A DNA stretch of 64,000 nt from Fallopia convolvulus. Lineage: Eukaryota; Streptophyta; Magnoliopsida; Caryophyllales; Polygonaceae. The notes below the pieces were generated by a model that was not told the DNA's origin, did no database searches, and saw only the letters and a program-made list of their open reading frames with translations. Made by a program: the position numbers and the translations under genes. This document shows, piece by piece, positions 13,301-23,885 of this stretch. The DNA lies in the NCBI GenBank assembly GCA_964016875.1, contig OZ024721.1, positions 7,817,001 to 7,881,000 of the forward strand. Reading direction: 5' to 3'. Position 1 is the stretch's first letter. Each line of letters begins with the position of its first letter.

Positions 13301-13924
13301 ACTTCGTTGAATCTAATAAAGGACTCAAGCCTAAAAGCATATAAATTAAATTAAAATATATTATAAATAGCATGTATCACTGCTATTACATGTGTAAATA
13401 GTTATCAATTTAATCACAGCATTATGTCAATACAAATTGATTAACAATTTATTTCCAATAGTGTGTACTCTTATATGCAACATATACTAACTCAATATGA
13501 CATTCCACATCATATTCAACATAACCAACCACCAATTCATATTCAATGACTATATATTCAATATATGCTCATTTATATTCAGCACACTTTAGTTGTAATT
13601 GTCAATGTTTCATATGATTATGAATATATTCAGAAACGTAATTATAATATTCAGAATCTCAACCATAGTATTCTATATATGCATGAATATTGTCAATGCT
13701 CAGCATAACCATTCAATCCATCTACATATTCATAATTCATGTATATATATTCCATACATCCACAATGATATACATTAAATAATATATTCGATTCAGTTCA
13801 TACCATATTCAGAAATTAAAACTACATATTCCATCATTGATGTTGTGTGACAATATATATTCTTTTTGTCATACTAACCTTTCACCAACCTTCTCTTCTT
13901 TCCCACCTTGCTATTCGAAGACAT
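7308..13924 (-). CDS. MULE-borne Ulp1-like cysteine protease gene, active-site Cys replaced
   Basis: Ulp1-type enzymes cleave SUMO-like modifiers in the nucleus; the role of the MULE-borne versions is unknown. The ATG is at 13924-13922 and the stop at 7310-7308. I see about 15 exons, for example 13332-13191, 12495-12117, about 12020-11524 (a domain with ANWLV-like HWLVSNYDPRRGVL, usual upstream of plant MULE Ulp1 domains), 11445-11206, 10473-10180, 9835-9626, 8655-8460, 8395-8213, 8150-8007, 7887-7748 and 7672-7308. The N-terminal half is Lys/Glu/Ser-rich with nuclear-localisation-like clusters. In the protease part, His is in SEEHFYALCF (codon 7861-7859) and Asp in VEVIDNS (codon 7810-7808). 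The usual D-C-G before MRH-ET reads D-F-G (Phe codon 7547-7545). A stop at 9578-9580 is avoided if the donor GTAAGC near 9625 is used. Exon joins are inferred. Confidence 0.7.
8660..9480. other. Long AT-rich intron with dense GAATAT words
   Basis: I see no gene here. It separates the N-terminal and protease halves of the Ulp1-like gene. GAATAT or ATATTC occurs again and again on both strands. Confidence 0.6.
12899..13280 (-). repeat. Duplicated exon in the Ulp1-like gene
   Basis: Segments 12899-13039 and 13139-13280 are direct repeats about 240 bases apart. Each encodes a peptide of the form DGVH-ED followed by SESSKRLKK or SESAKRLKK, then LSKG, a GTAATGATG donor and similar intron sequence. 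This is a local exon duplication in the lysine-rich N-terminal part. Confidence 0.8.
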
Positions 13925-14734
13925 TATATACCTATAAAACATTACACAATAAGAAACAAACTCAATTAGGGTTTCGATTCAATGCTCTGTTTGTAAACCA
14001 GACTAAATATTGTGTTAGTAAAATCACCATAAAAACCAAAACATTTATTACAATGAATAGAAATTCAATATAAACAGAGCAAATAAAAACCCCAATTTAC
14101 AACTCTAGTCGAACTAATCTCTCAGAATAATCGAACCAAGCTTTCGAAATAATTGCATAAACAGAGTAGATAATTAATATTTATTTTTCACTTCTAGTCA
14201 AAATTCTTTGCTTAAAACGAAAATAAAAACCCCAATTTTGTCTGAACGTTGCTCAGTTACTGTATGAACTAACGAATACTTTACTCCTAAAATTATACTC
14301 GTTTTACATCAATGCTTACCGAAATATGACCGAAAATGACAGATTTGGATTCATACCTTATTAATTTCGAGAATGAAAGAGACAACCGTATCGTAAGCAA
14401 CAACCCTTTTCACTTCTTCGAAATCGATACCTGCAAATATGAACGGAGAATATCACATCTTGGAGTTCAATTTTGAACGACAATGGAAGATTTTGGAGAA
14501 GAAGATGACGACTGCTCACCTCGGAAAAGAATGCGATAATGGCGGTTGGAGCTTTTGGCCCTTTTCGCTTGTTTGGAAATTGAAAGGACGCTTAATGAGA
14601 TTTGGAGAGAGAGTGGAGAATAAAAACCCAAATTTCCGCTTTTCTGAGATTGGAGAGAGAAAAAAGATTTGATCGTGTAGATTAAGGTGTATACAACTTA
14701 TGTGGTCCTTTTTTTTTATTAAATCTAGACCATC

Positions 14735-14809
14735 GAAAAAACCTAATCTAAGGGCCCTCCTTCTTTCCCCGGTTTCTCTCTAAAGAGGTGTTTCTCTAGA
14801 ACCCTTTAC
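14735..14809 (-). repeat. Right terminal inverted repeat of MULE B
   Basis: Read on the minus strand it begins GGGTTCTAGAGAAACACC, followed by GAGAGAAACCGGGGAAAG and later TTAGATTAGG. This matches the order of blocks at 2709-2770. Confidence 0.7.
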
Positions 14810-14830
14810 TATATATATATATATATATAT

Positions 14831-16616
14831 GTTCTATAGTGAACAATCTCCTATAGAGAAAAAGAGAACAAATCTCATCCATTGGATGAGATTGGAATGG
14901 ATGGTGGGATTTGTATCTACAATAGCAAAAATAGAAAAATAGGAAAAAACCAAAAATAGGAGAGATATTCTTCCCATGATTTACTCCATCCTAACTACCA
15001 TAATTAAATTTTGGTTTTGATTTTGGAAAAATCCAATTATACCATAACCTCCATCATCCAACGTAGAAAAAAATCCTCTAAATCTCCATTGGAGAATTTC
15101 GGCAACCTATGTGGCGCAAGCCACCTGTGTCGACCGGCGACCGATCCCGCAAGCCACCGACGACCACCACCACGATAGATCGCGCAAGCCACTGGCGAGC
15201 CACCCAGCGTTAATCGCGGCTAGGGCGAACGGCGACCGGCAATAGATCCTCTACTCACCGGCAACCACCAGCGTGTTCTCACCAGCCACTAGTGTTCCGG
15301 CGACCGGCGATAGATTCCCTGCGCACCGGCGACCACCAGCGGTAAGCAATTCCGGCGAATTAATTCGAAAATATACATAAAACAATGCAATTCGTAACAA
15401 CCAAACCCTACAGATTATCTGTATACATACACTGTAATATTGTATATAACGAATTGCTAAATGTATATACAAAATTGGTATGGCTGGATACTATTTGCAG
15501 TATTGTATGTACAATTAATGAAAACCTGTCTATTACATGTACAATTTGAATTATATATACATTCGATATTATCGTATATACATATAATTCACATTTAATA
15601 TACAGGAGTTATTTGTAAACTATTTTTATAGTATACATGAGTATGTGGTCTATATACATGATTATTATACATGTATACATGGATTTGACATTAGTTTTTT
15701 ATGCAGATATCTCAAGTAGAGCGGATTGTCAACATATTTTTGAATTCCATACTTCGAACATTGGGGTTTAAGCGATCGAAGATTGGTGGCAATATTGAAC
15801 ATTAGATCTTATGTTGTATATCTATACACCTTTTTTTTCATTATGTAATATATAAACTTTGGTTATACCGATACAAAATGACAATCATGTATATATAGCT
15901 GAATTCATGTATATACTCTCATTTACTTATGTATACACATTTAAATTCATGAATGCAATTCATAATTTCGCGTGAAAATACCAATACACTAGTATCATGA
16001 ATATAAGAATCATGTTCTTGTATATACCTTTACGTACTTATGTACACATTCAAAATTGAATAGAATCAATAAAAGAGGATTGTATAATCATTATAATATC
16101 ATGTATATAACAAATAAAATCATGTATATGAGCAATTGGTTTCGTATACAATTATGAATCATGTTATGAGCAACTGCATATAACAATTAAGAATCATGTA
16201 TATAACCATTTGATTTCTTGTATACAATTCTGCGAGATTTAGTGTCGGATTTAAATTTAATTGTTAAATTCCTATAATTACGGGATTTTATAATTTTTTG
16301 AAATAAATATGGAAATTAATGTAATCAATGAGAGCAAATTCGAGATCTTAAAAAAATCCGAAAATTGGGTCAAATTCGATGGAAATTAATGTAATCATGA
16401 ATATAACCACCTCCATAACCCACCTTCCTTTTGTGATTTTTCAATAAATCCGAAAATTCCTTTATTGTTCCTATAATTAAGGACATGATTTATTGTTTGA
16501 AATTTGGCCAAATTCGAGATTTAATCTAAGCCATCCAATCGAATCCCATCCAATGGCCTACAATTGCTCTCTTGTTCTCTCATATTTAATTGTTCTCTAT
16601 TGAACCTCAATCTATA
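14831..16616 (+). mobile_element. Family A non-autonomous TIR element, copy 2
   Basis: It shares blocks in order with copy 1: the GTTCTATAG start, ATTGGATGAG, the TATCTACAATAGCAAAAATAG block, GGTAAGCAATTCCGG, and the ATACATGGATTTGACATTAG block. It ends GTTCTCTATTGAACC. The GC-rich inner segment (about 15100-15350) differs most between copies. It codes for nothing recognisable. TA microsatellites flank it on both sides. Confidence 0.75.
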
Positions 16617-17260
16617 TATATATATATAGCATTATATAAAAAATTAATAATATTTTTTGCAATAATTTTTTGTTGTTTCTTATTATTCTAAGAATGCGAG
16701 CTTGATAAATTATATTTTTTGATATAAAACATTTATTCGGAAAAAATTTAATGTCATTAATTACTAATCAGCAAACATCAAATAGTATAATATCATTCAA
16801 TGTTCTATTAAAGAGTAATTAGCAAACATCAAATAGTAAAATATCATTCAATGTTCTATTAAAAAAAGAAAATAATTGATTAATATATTAAATAAAATCA
16901 TATAAAATAATTAAGGCAAACACTTGTCTCCCAATTTTTACATAATAATAATTTCTTTTAAATTATGTTCATTTTAGCTACAAAAAACTACTTAAACTAA
17001 AAATACTCCTTATAATTTGTAATTGAATATAAAATACTTAACAAATATCTATTTTTTTTTCTTTCTCATTAGAAAAAATAGAAAATAATTATACGACGAG
17101 ATACATATTAGTAACACTTTCATTCGTCAAAAATAAAAATAAAATAAGGAACACTTTCTTTATGATTATGCTATTTTCAATTACCAAAAAAAACTTACTA
17201 AATTAAAAACACAATTTTAGTTGTTTGTGATTAGAAAAAAAACAGAGAGGATTAATTGAT
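16617..17260. other. AT-rich spacer with a short tandem duplication
   Basis: No gene is seen. A unit of about 53 bases containing CAAACATCAAATAGTA and CATTCAATGTTCTATT occurs twice in tandem at 16759-16862. Confidence 0.7.
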
Positions 17261-17264
17261 GAGA

Positions 17265-17327
17265 ATTGAGAAGCCTAAACACCTAGTTGTCAAAAAAAAT
17301 TATCAAGAGGTGTTTAGGCTTCTCAAT
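17265..17327. repeat. Small hairpin 1 (20-bp perfect arms)
   Basis: Arms 17265-17284 and 17308-17327 are perfect inverted copies, with the core AGAAGCCTAAACACCT and a 23-base loop. Confidence 0.9.
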
Positions 17328-17362
17328 TCTGTAGCAGTGTACCAGTCCGCCAGTCCCCCCGA

Positions 17363-17434
17363 TCAAAAGGTCTAGTTTAGGCTTCTGCTATAGCTACATT
17401 CTTGGTAGAAGAAGCCTAAAACTAGGCCTTTTGA
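17363..17434. repeat. Small hairpin 2, related to hairpin 1
   Basis: Arms at 17363-17386 and 17410-17434 pair with one mismatch and one bulge. They share the AGAAGCCTAAA core with hairpin 1, 36 bases away. Confidence 0.9.
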
Positions 17435-17816
17435 CTTTTAAAAATAAATTAGATTTTAATTTAAAAGGAAATCGTTCAACTTTTTTAACCAAACCCATCT
17501 TTTCGTATCGTTTAATTAAACGCATCTATCTTCTTCTTTCCCTTATCTCCATCTAGTAGCCATGGTAGTTTACCTACGACTGATAGAAAGCGGGGGATGA
17601 CGGCTAAATTACCGCACCTCTCTTCAGCAATACTGGTGGCTCCTTGGGGGAAGGGGGCGGCAGCCGCCACAAGCCCCCCCCCCCCCCCCCCCCCCGGGGT
17701 CCGCCACTGCATAGTATGTGGTTTAGGGTGAATTGTCCATGCAATGTGGCACTTGTATATGTGAGATAAGCAAGTTCATCTTCTTCATAAGCTCTAAGCA
17801 TGCACTCAAAACCCTT
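17435..17816. other. Poly-C run and hAT-like terminal motif, no gene
   Basis: A run of 22 C lies at 17674-17695. It is followed by GTCCGCCACTG (17698-17708), which resembles the TIR of the element at 18676-19537. The ORFs here are low complexity. Confidence 0.5.
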
Positions 17817-18134
17817 TCAAAATATAATTACAACGTACATACATAGATTGGGTATGATAGATAAGATACGTGGCCACAAATCAGATACCGGGCAGCTCAC
17901 AACAATATCAGACACAAGAAACTTGCAACCATAGAAAAAGGTTATGTTTTGGTCTGAAGAGTTTGAAGTCGAGATAGCCACTGTATTCAGGACAAGTTTC
18001 TTCTTCATAGAATAGGTATGATAGATATATAAGATAAGTGGCCACATTGGACTATTTGGCTGCAAGTATTGTAGTTCCAACATTGGGAAGAAAGGGAATT
18101 TGAGGAAATGGCTAAACAGAAGAAGGGTGATCAA
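17817..18134 (-). pseudogene. Possible receptor-kinase ectodomain scrap
   Basis: A minus-strand frame contains NSSDQNITFFYGC followed by a Cys-containing segment (VVSCPVSD). This loosely resembles the end of the GUB_WAK_bind ectodomain of LRK10L-type receptor kinases, of which a better piece lies at 23405-23885 on the same strand. The two could be remnants of one gene split by insertions. The match is weak, and no kinase domain is visible. Confidence 0.25.
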
Positions 18135-18675
18135 GTGAACCTAGTGTGAGAGATTCATGGCAAATGTGGATGAGGACTAAAGAGAAGTCAGAAATTTCAT
18201 TCTAGAAAGCAGATGCTCAAGCAGCTCAAAGCCTTATATTAATAGTGTAGAGCCCAAGACTTTCGGCTAAGTTACGCCAGAGAATCATGCTATTGGCTAC
18301 TGGCTCCTGACTGCTCACTAGGTGTCTTGTAGCACCAACGAGATCCCATGATTTTCGGGATTTGTTGTAACCTCTTTGACTAGATCGTGTTTAGCATTCC
18401 AAATGCCTATTTTCAAGGGGTTGTTACTTAATAACCTCCCAACGTAAAAGACCCATTTAAAGACTACTTTTTAGGGGAAGTTACTCATTATCTTCCATTT
18501 ACTTTTATCTATAAAAAAAGTTATTTCATCCATGTAAAGGGGACACACGACTCACTCTCATCCATACATTGTAATCATCTTTGAATCTCATGTGTAATCA
18601 ACTCTCGTAACTAATATTACTCAAAAGTCCTCCAGCATCTGAACGACCTACTGCGGGATCCTGGATCCTGGACGC
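18135..18675. other. LTR-like remnant, unclassified
   Basis: A TATA-like TCTATAAAAAAAG near 18510 is followed by a CT-rich leader-like stretch (18550-18640), as in LTR U3/R regions. No coding sequence, PBS or paired repeat was found. It may be a solo-LTR scrap. Confidence 0.3.
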
Positions 18676-19537
18676 CAGAGGCGGAGCGAGGGGGGCGGTC
18701 GCCCCCTCTCTCTTGCTCTGAATTTATGTAATATGTATTATAGTTACCAAAACTGAACAGTAAAATGCCTAGTCTAGGGGGAGTCTGGGAGATGCCCACA
18801 CTCGTTTTAAACGGAACACCCGTGTTCGAGTCCTGCGACTGCGAGTTTCAATTATTTCCCCCTTCCCCACTTAATTCAATCGTTCATTTTCGTTTTTCTA
18901 TTGATTTTATTTCAACCATAAAAAAGTCAAAGTAAATTAACGAGATCTTTATTATGGTGAGAATCTTGGACCTAGTGATCAATTTTTAAAAAGTCATTAA
19001 TAATTTTGGTTTGTAATTTAAATATAATTAATGAGTATATATATTGCAAAGAAAAAATAATAAATTTACAAATGTAACTATTTGTTTGTTTGATAATTAA
19101 TAATATATTCTTAATTATTTTTATATTTTTTTTCTATTATAATAGAGATGAAAATTTATTTATTTTTTACATATTTATTTTAATGTTTACTTAATTTATG
19201 TAAGTATATTTTTAATTACTACCCAACCATTATGGGATTGTTCGGATGCGCACATATTATTGATAATAATATATTATTTGGAGATTATTTTAAAAAAGAG
19301 ATTTTGAAAATTCTGGAAAGTTATGAAGAGTGGCTAGAAGTACATAGCCGAATGCAGCTTTTACAAATTAATATATTATAATATATTATTTTACATCATG
19401 AGGTTGATTCGAACGGGCCCTATATATATTGACATCTATTTTAAATAAGTATTATTTAAATAATAATATGTTATATATTTATCGATCCTTGTAGCAGACT
19501 CCGCCCCCTCTTCCAATTTGTTCTGGCTCCGCCACTG
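18676..19537 (+). mobile_element. Non-autonomous hAT-like element
   Basis: The left end CAGAGGCGGAGCGAG and the right end (complement CAGTGGCGGAGCCAG) form an inverted repeat. The 862-bp interior is AT-rich apart from a tRNA-like patch (18775-18845), which has CCGTGTTCGAGTCC as a B-box-like sequence. The 8 bases beside each end do not match, so one flank has been rearranged. The copia element to the right is cut off exactly at this edge. Confidence 0.5.
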
Positions 19538-19599
19538 GGGTTAGGGTTTGGCATGTGTGCACGCGCGGAGTGAGGAGCGGCGGTGGGACAGGGCGCGCC

Positions 19600-20944
19600 C
19601 GAAGGGGATTTAGGGTTAGCGGCGGGTGAGGACGCGCTAGAATTAGGGTTAGGGTTTTCGGGAATTTGAGGCGCGCGTGAGGGCACGTGTGGTCGAGAGA
19701 GGTGAGAGCAGGTTGGTCCGGATTGGAGGAGGGTAGGCCCGAAAATATGTGAGAGGAGTTAGTTGGGGAAGAATATTTGAAGGATTGGATAAGATATTTT
19801 GTGGAGATTGTGGGTTAGAATTAGAAGATTGGGTGGTTGAATTGGAAGAAACAGAATCTTGCTCTCCAAAATTAGAAGTGGAGAAAGATTGGACACTAGG
19901 GTTATGGGGGGAATGTGTGTCGGCTGGCTTTGTAAAGGGACGAAAAAATCGGCCCATTCATCACCAAGAGGGGCGGCATTAGGGTTAGAGTAGGAGGGCA
20001 ATTTTGTGTATGGGAATTCAGTCTCAATAAACTGGACATGACGAGAAGTATAGATACGTCGGTAACCGGATCAAGGCATTGATACACACTCTGTGAAGAG
20101 GAATAGCCAATAAACACACACGGTATAGACTTGGGATCGAGTTTATGAGACGCATATGGCCTAAGCCATGGAAAACAAAGACAACCAAAACACTTGAATT
20201 TATTATAATTGGGAGGAGAACCGGTTAATTTTTGAAAAGGAGACAGAAAATTGAGAGTAGGAGTGGGAAGACGGTTGATGAGATAAACTGCTGTAAGTAG
20301 AGCATGAGGCCAATGATCTAGCGGAATGCCACCAAAAAACGTCATTAATGAGAGTCCAGTCTCAACAAAATGACGATGACGTCTTTTCGATAGACCGTGG
20401 TGTTCAGGAGTGTGTGGAGGGGAAGTCAGATGAGTGATTCCGGCCGCACCTAAAAAGGAACGAAGGGCAATATATTCCCCACCATTGTCGGAATAAAGGA
20501 CCTTGATTTTATGATGGAAGAAATTTTCTACAAGAGACCGAAAAGTGATAAAGACACACTTTGTTTTAGATTTTCGTTTGAGAGGATAAAGCCAGATATA
20601 CTTAGTATAATGATCCACAAAGATGACATAGTATTTGAACCCATCATACGATAGAACCGGAGAGGTCCAAACATCAGAATAGATGAATTCAAGAGGATAC
20701 GTAGAGCAAATTGTAGAAGAAGCAAATGGAAGTTTGTGACTTTTATTAATATGACATGAAGTACAATCGGATTGAGAAAACAAAGAACTGTCTAAATTGA
20801 ACGTATTATGAATAAACTGAAAAATAGATGAAGACGGATGTTGGGCCCTAAAATATTGGGCTAATTTATGAGGTGGGACCACGAAGATATGAAGAGATCG
20901 GAATGAATTAAAGACAATATTCACCATTAATGGAGCATTAAAAT
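19600..20944 (-). pseudogene. Copia integrase, truncated, catalytic Glu changed
   Basis: The minus-strand frame carries the zinc-binding C-x2-C (SDCTSCH), then the core with Asp in FIYSDVW and Asp in VLYSDNGGEY. The segment that normally holds the catalytic Glu reads GLSKRRHRH, with Lys in its place (codon AAA near 20390). A copia-type C-terminal region (LDPKSIPCVFIGYS) follows, then a Ser/Pro/Asn-rich stretch in shifted frames (19649-19957) like the usual linker to reverse transcriptase. The enzyme would insert element cDNA. This copy lacks a required residue and its partner domains. Confidence 0.85.
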
Positions 20945-21652
20945 GCATGGAGGAAATCAAGGAGCGTATAAAGGAGCTGTTGGAACGCATTAACTACATG
21001 GCGAAAATCACGGACGCCTTAAATGCTAACGCGTTGATGATTTAGCAAAAGTGGTAAACTGGTCAAACTAGCCGTTGGAAGACATTAATAACAAGGAGAG
21101 ATTCTCGGGATTGACTCATAAATGACCAAAATGTAAGCCTATAAAAGGGGAGGAAGAACATCAGCTAAAGGATCATCCTCTCGGACTCACTTTCACACGC
21201 TCTCTCCACAACAAAACAATTTACATACAATTGTATTTTTATTCTTTGATTATTCATCCACGATCTCAAAAGCTATTTTGCTCTTCATCTTCTCTTTGGC
21301 GTTCTCATCAATTGTTCTTCTACATCTGAATGAAATCATAGTGAAGTTTACCCTCGTTATTCTATATTTTTGCCTATTTATTTCGATATCTATTATTTTA
21401 CCAATTAACGTGTCTACTACTTATTATTGGTATCTTGAATCATAAGGAGTAACTCGCAGCAGTGTAATTGCAATCTTATTTCACTATTCTGGACTCATAT
21501 CTCTTTCTCTACTTGTTTACTAGTTCATTCGCTATTTCTCTTCGTGAATCTCTTATTATTTGCGAATTAACATGTTTAATCTGATTTTTTACTAGAGTTC
21601 CCTCATTATAGCAGATAACGCGTTTACGTGTTAAATCTGCCCAAAACAACGG
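20945..21652 (+). mobile_element. Insertion inside the copia integrase region, unclassified
   Basis: The copia pre-integrase zinc-finger segment (SWHHKLGHP, about 21660) is separated from the rest of integrase by some 700 foreign bases. The insertion has a short ORF (20947-21045, 32 residues, Glu/Lys/Ile-rich and coiled-coil-like) and a TATA-like CCTATAAAAGGGG at 21141. A CT-rich leader follows, then TTGGTATCTTG at about 21428, which is partly like a tRNA-Met primer site. This arrangement resembles an LTR or a pararetroviral promoter-leader, but no clean target duplication was found. Confidence 0.4.
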
Positions 21653-21699
21653 ATGCCCTAGTTTATGATGCCAGGAGGCGGACGGAAGCTGATGACGTG

Positions 21700-23154
21700 C
21701 AGAGAAGGTGACTATGGAGAGGATGTAGGCCAGACATAGACACCATCGATGCAAGGACCACTAAGAATGGTAGAACCCGTTTGGATATCCTTCACAAGAA
21801 AGCAGTTGTGTAAGGAAACCATAGCATAACGAGTTTCAGCAGTGAATTTAGAGACTGAAAGAAGATTTTTAGAAATTGATGGGACACATAAAGCATTGGA
21901 AAGACGAAATTGTTGAGAAGGAGAAGAAAGATTAAGAGTGCCAGAGTGCGTAATTTGCAAAACTTGACCATTACCGACATAGACTTCGTCAAGACCAGTA
22001 TAAGGCTAATGGAGGGCTAGATTGGCAAGGTCGTTAGTAAGGTGGTTATTGGCTCCAGTGTCAACAAGCCAGTTGGAAGAACCAGAGGACGTGGAGGCCG
22101 TGTTAGCCAGAGGGGATGGTTGAGAGGGCGGAAAACGGTTGGAGGGCGGGAATTGGACTTGAGGATATTGTTGACGGAATTTAGGGCATTGAGATATCAC
22201 ATGACCAACTTCTTTACAGAATTGGCAGCGACCCAGAAAAGGCTTAGATAGGAGAGGAGGGTTTTGGTTCGAAGGGTTGTAGTTGGAGTTGTTGAAGTTG
22301 GTTGGCGGGCGAGGCGGGCGAGAAGAGGGCTGGGGATTAGGGTTTGGCGTGTAGGGTTGGTGCGGGTACGGGGTCGAATGTTGTGGCGGGAGGGGAGGTG
22401 GTGTCGAAGGCTGCCAGGGCAAGGAAGGATTGTTACCCTTTGAGCGATTTTTCGGTTGTTTTTGTACTGTAAGAGCCGTGACCGGAGCATTGGACGACGA
22501 TTCCGCCTTGAGTTCAAGTTCTTTCAGAATGAGTTTCTCATGGAAATCCTCGAAAGATATACATGTATCCCTCATGTTAACTGCATCAATCACGGATTGG
22601 TATGAAGAATCCAATTCCTTCAAGATGAAGTCAATAAAATCCTCATGTGAAAGCGGAGCTTCCAGCGAAGTTAAGAGATCCGAAGCCGACTTCATGGCCT
22701 GCATATAATCAACTATGGAAGACGAGCCCTTTTTGATGGAGCGGAGCTTGTCTTTGACTTGCTTTTTGTGACCCCGGGAAGCCGTGCCATAAGTCCGTTT
22801 GAGAGTGTCCCAAACAGCTTGGCACGTTTTTGCCTGCGTGACCAACATGGACACCGTCGTGGACAGGGTGCCGAGAAGGGCTCTATAGAGGAGACGATCT
22901 TGGCGTTTCCAGGTTAAATAGGCGGGATTTGTGATGGTGGCGTTTTCTTAGGCAGCAATCTTCTCTTCAGGGATCGGATGGGGTCCATCCAAAAACTTGA
23001 AGAGATCATAGCCTTCCAGGGTTGCTTGAATTTGTGTTTTCCAGGAGAGAAAATTTGAAGGGGTAAGTTTTATGATGTTGGTGAAGTGAACAATAGTAAA
23101 GGGTTTGGTATGCTCATGAGGATTGGCAAGCGAAGTGGCAAAATCATGGGCCAT
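21700..23154 (-). pseudogene. Copia gag and protease region
   Basis: The start codon is at 23154. The N-terminus has NFLSWKTQIQATLEGYDLF, typical of copia gag, and a stop follows at about 22948. The frame resumes through a UBN2-type gag domain (VWDTLKRTYGTASRG, then SLEAPLSHEDFIDFIL), a Pro/Asn-rich stretch and a zinc knuckle (CQFCKEVGHVISQC, near 22220). Next comes the protease active-site motif WLVDTGANNHLTND (near 22060), with a stop soon after; more protease sequence (LCVPSISKNLLSVSKF) lies at 21880. Gag packages the element RNA, and the protease cuts the polyprotein. At least two stops interrupt the reading frame. Confidence 0.9.
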
Positions 23155-23227
23155 GGTTGAATGAAGGGCTCATGTTGGTCGTGTGAGAGAGGAGAGAACC
23201 GAGGATCGTTTAGGCGGATGATACCAT

Positions 23228-23404
23228 ATAGAGGCTAGGTTTTGTATAAAGAGATGCTTAATATTATTGATGAATAGAAGAGAGTATTTATACTAGTACA
23301 TAGCAAGGCAAGCATGAAACCCTAATACAAAATACTATCCAAAATATAAAAGATAGTATAATTAAATATAAGGAAATATAATATGCTTAAGATATATCAA
23401 TACA
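23228..23404 (-). repeat. 5' LTR of the copia element
   Basis: Bounded on the inner side by the PBS-like TGGTATCATCCGC (23226-23214). On the outer side it is bounded by TGTATTGATATATC, where the host reading frame ends. At about 177 bp it is short for copia. Its mate was lost with the truncated 3' half. Confidence 0.6.
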
Positions 23405-23885
23405 ATTCAGAAGGGCAGCCATAGAGAACTGTCACAATTTTATTGCTAGAATTCAAATAAAGACTGCCAGAATTGATGTCATCAACGATAGAGGCATTAG
23501 TATCACTTCTGCTGAACACAAATGACGGGCATAGGTTATTCCTGAAGTCGGCTATTGCAACTCTGATCTCGTTAATCTGTGGATTGGTTCCCATGACCTG
23601 AAGATCGTATGTCGAGTTTCAGATGATTGGAGTGTTGTTTACGCATTTGAGCTCGTACCCGGGTTCCCCATAGTACTTTTTCCTATTTATTCCCCAGAAG
23701 GGATACTTGAGATCTCCAAGGACATTTGGGCTGCCGCATTTGAAAGTTTGTATGCAATTAGAATAGTGTTGTTGTTCATCAAGAGAGAAGCAGATGAAGC
23801 AGGGGAAAGTGATGGAGATTGTGATGGAAAGGCCAATAAGGAGTTGATGAAATGATTTGTAAGGAGTTGAATCCATTTGAATCAC
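23405..23885 (-). pseudogene. LRK10L/WAK-like receptor kinase ectodomain, broken
   Basis: This family comprises plasma-membrane receptor kinases with a cysteine-rich ectodomain (GUB_WAK_bind). The ATG is at 23885. A hydrophobic signal-peptide-like stretch (LLIGLSITISITFPCFICF) precedes the domain, with the expected motifs C-x5-F-KCG, GDLKYPFWG, YYGEPGYELKC, NNLCPSFVF and YGCPS. A TGA at 23621-23619 interrupts the frame in mid-domain, and the same frame resumes after it. The copia LTR then replaces everything downstream, so the second domain, membrane segment and kinase are missing. This is the only clear host-gene-derived sequence outside transposons. Confidence 0.8.

Larger units (their letters stand above)
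2709..14809 (+). mobile_element. Autonomous-type MULE (B) with transposase and Ulp1-like genes
   Basis: A 12.1 kb element lies between TA microsatellites. Its ends are imperfect inverted repeats: the left end has GGGTTCAAGAGAAAC and later GAGAAACGGGGGAAC, and the right end has the complement of GGGTTCTAGAGAAACACC and of GAGAAACCGGGGAAAG. It holds a plus-strand FAR1/MULE transposase gene and a minus-strand Ulp1-like protease gene, which converge. Plant MULEs carrying Ulp1-type protease genes are a known class (KI/Kaonashi MULEs). Because the flanks are TA repeat, a 9-10 bp target duplication cannot be read. The non-coding parts are saturated with GAATAT/ATATTC words. Confidence 0.85.
19538..23404 (-). 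mobile_element. Truncated Ty1/copia retrotransposon
   Basis: On the minus strand the order is LTR (23404-23228), a PBS-like TGGTATCA, gag, protease and integrase. It then ends in a proline-rich linker at 19538. Reverse transcriptase, RNase H and the 3' LTR are missing. The gag start is ATG at 23154. The order protease-integrase identifies Ty1/copia. The element is interrupted by foreign DNA at about 20945-21652. Frame breaks and stops are numerous, so it is dead. It entered the receptor-kinase fragment at 23405. Confidence 0.9.

Noticed and set aside
17674..17695. Poly-C run as a biological signal
   Set aside because: Homopolymer of 22 C next to an element end; length may be a sequencing or slippage artefact.
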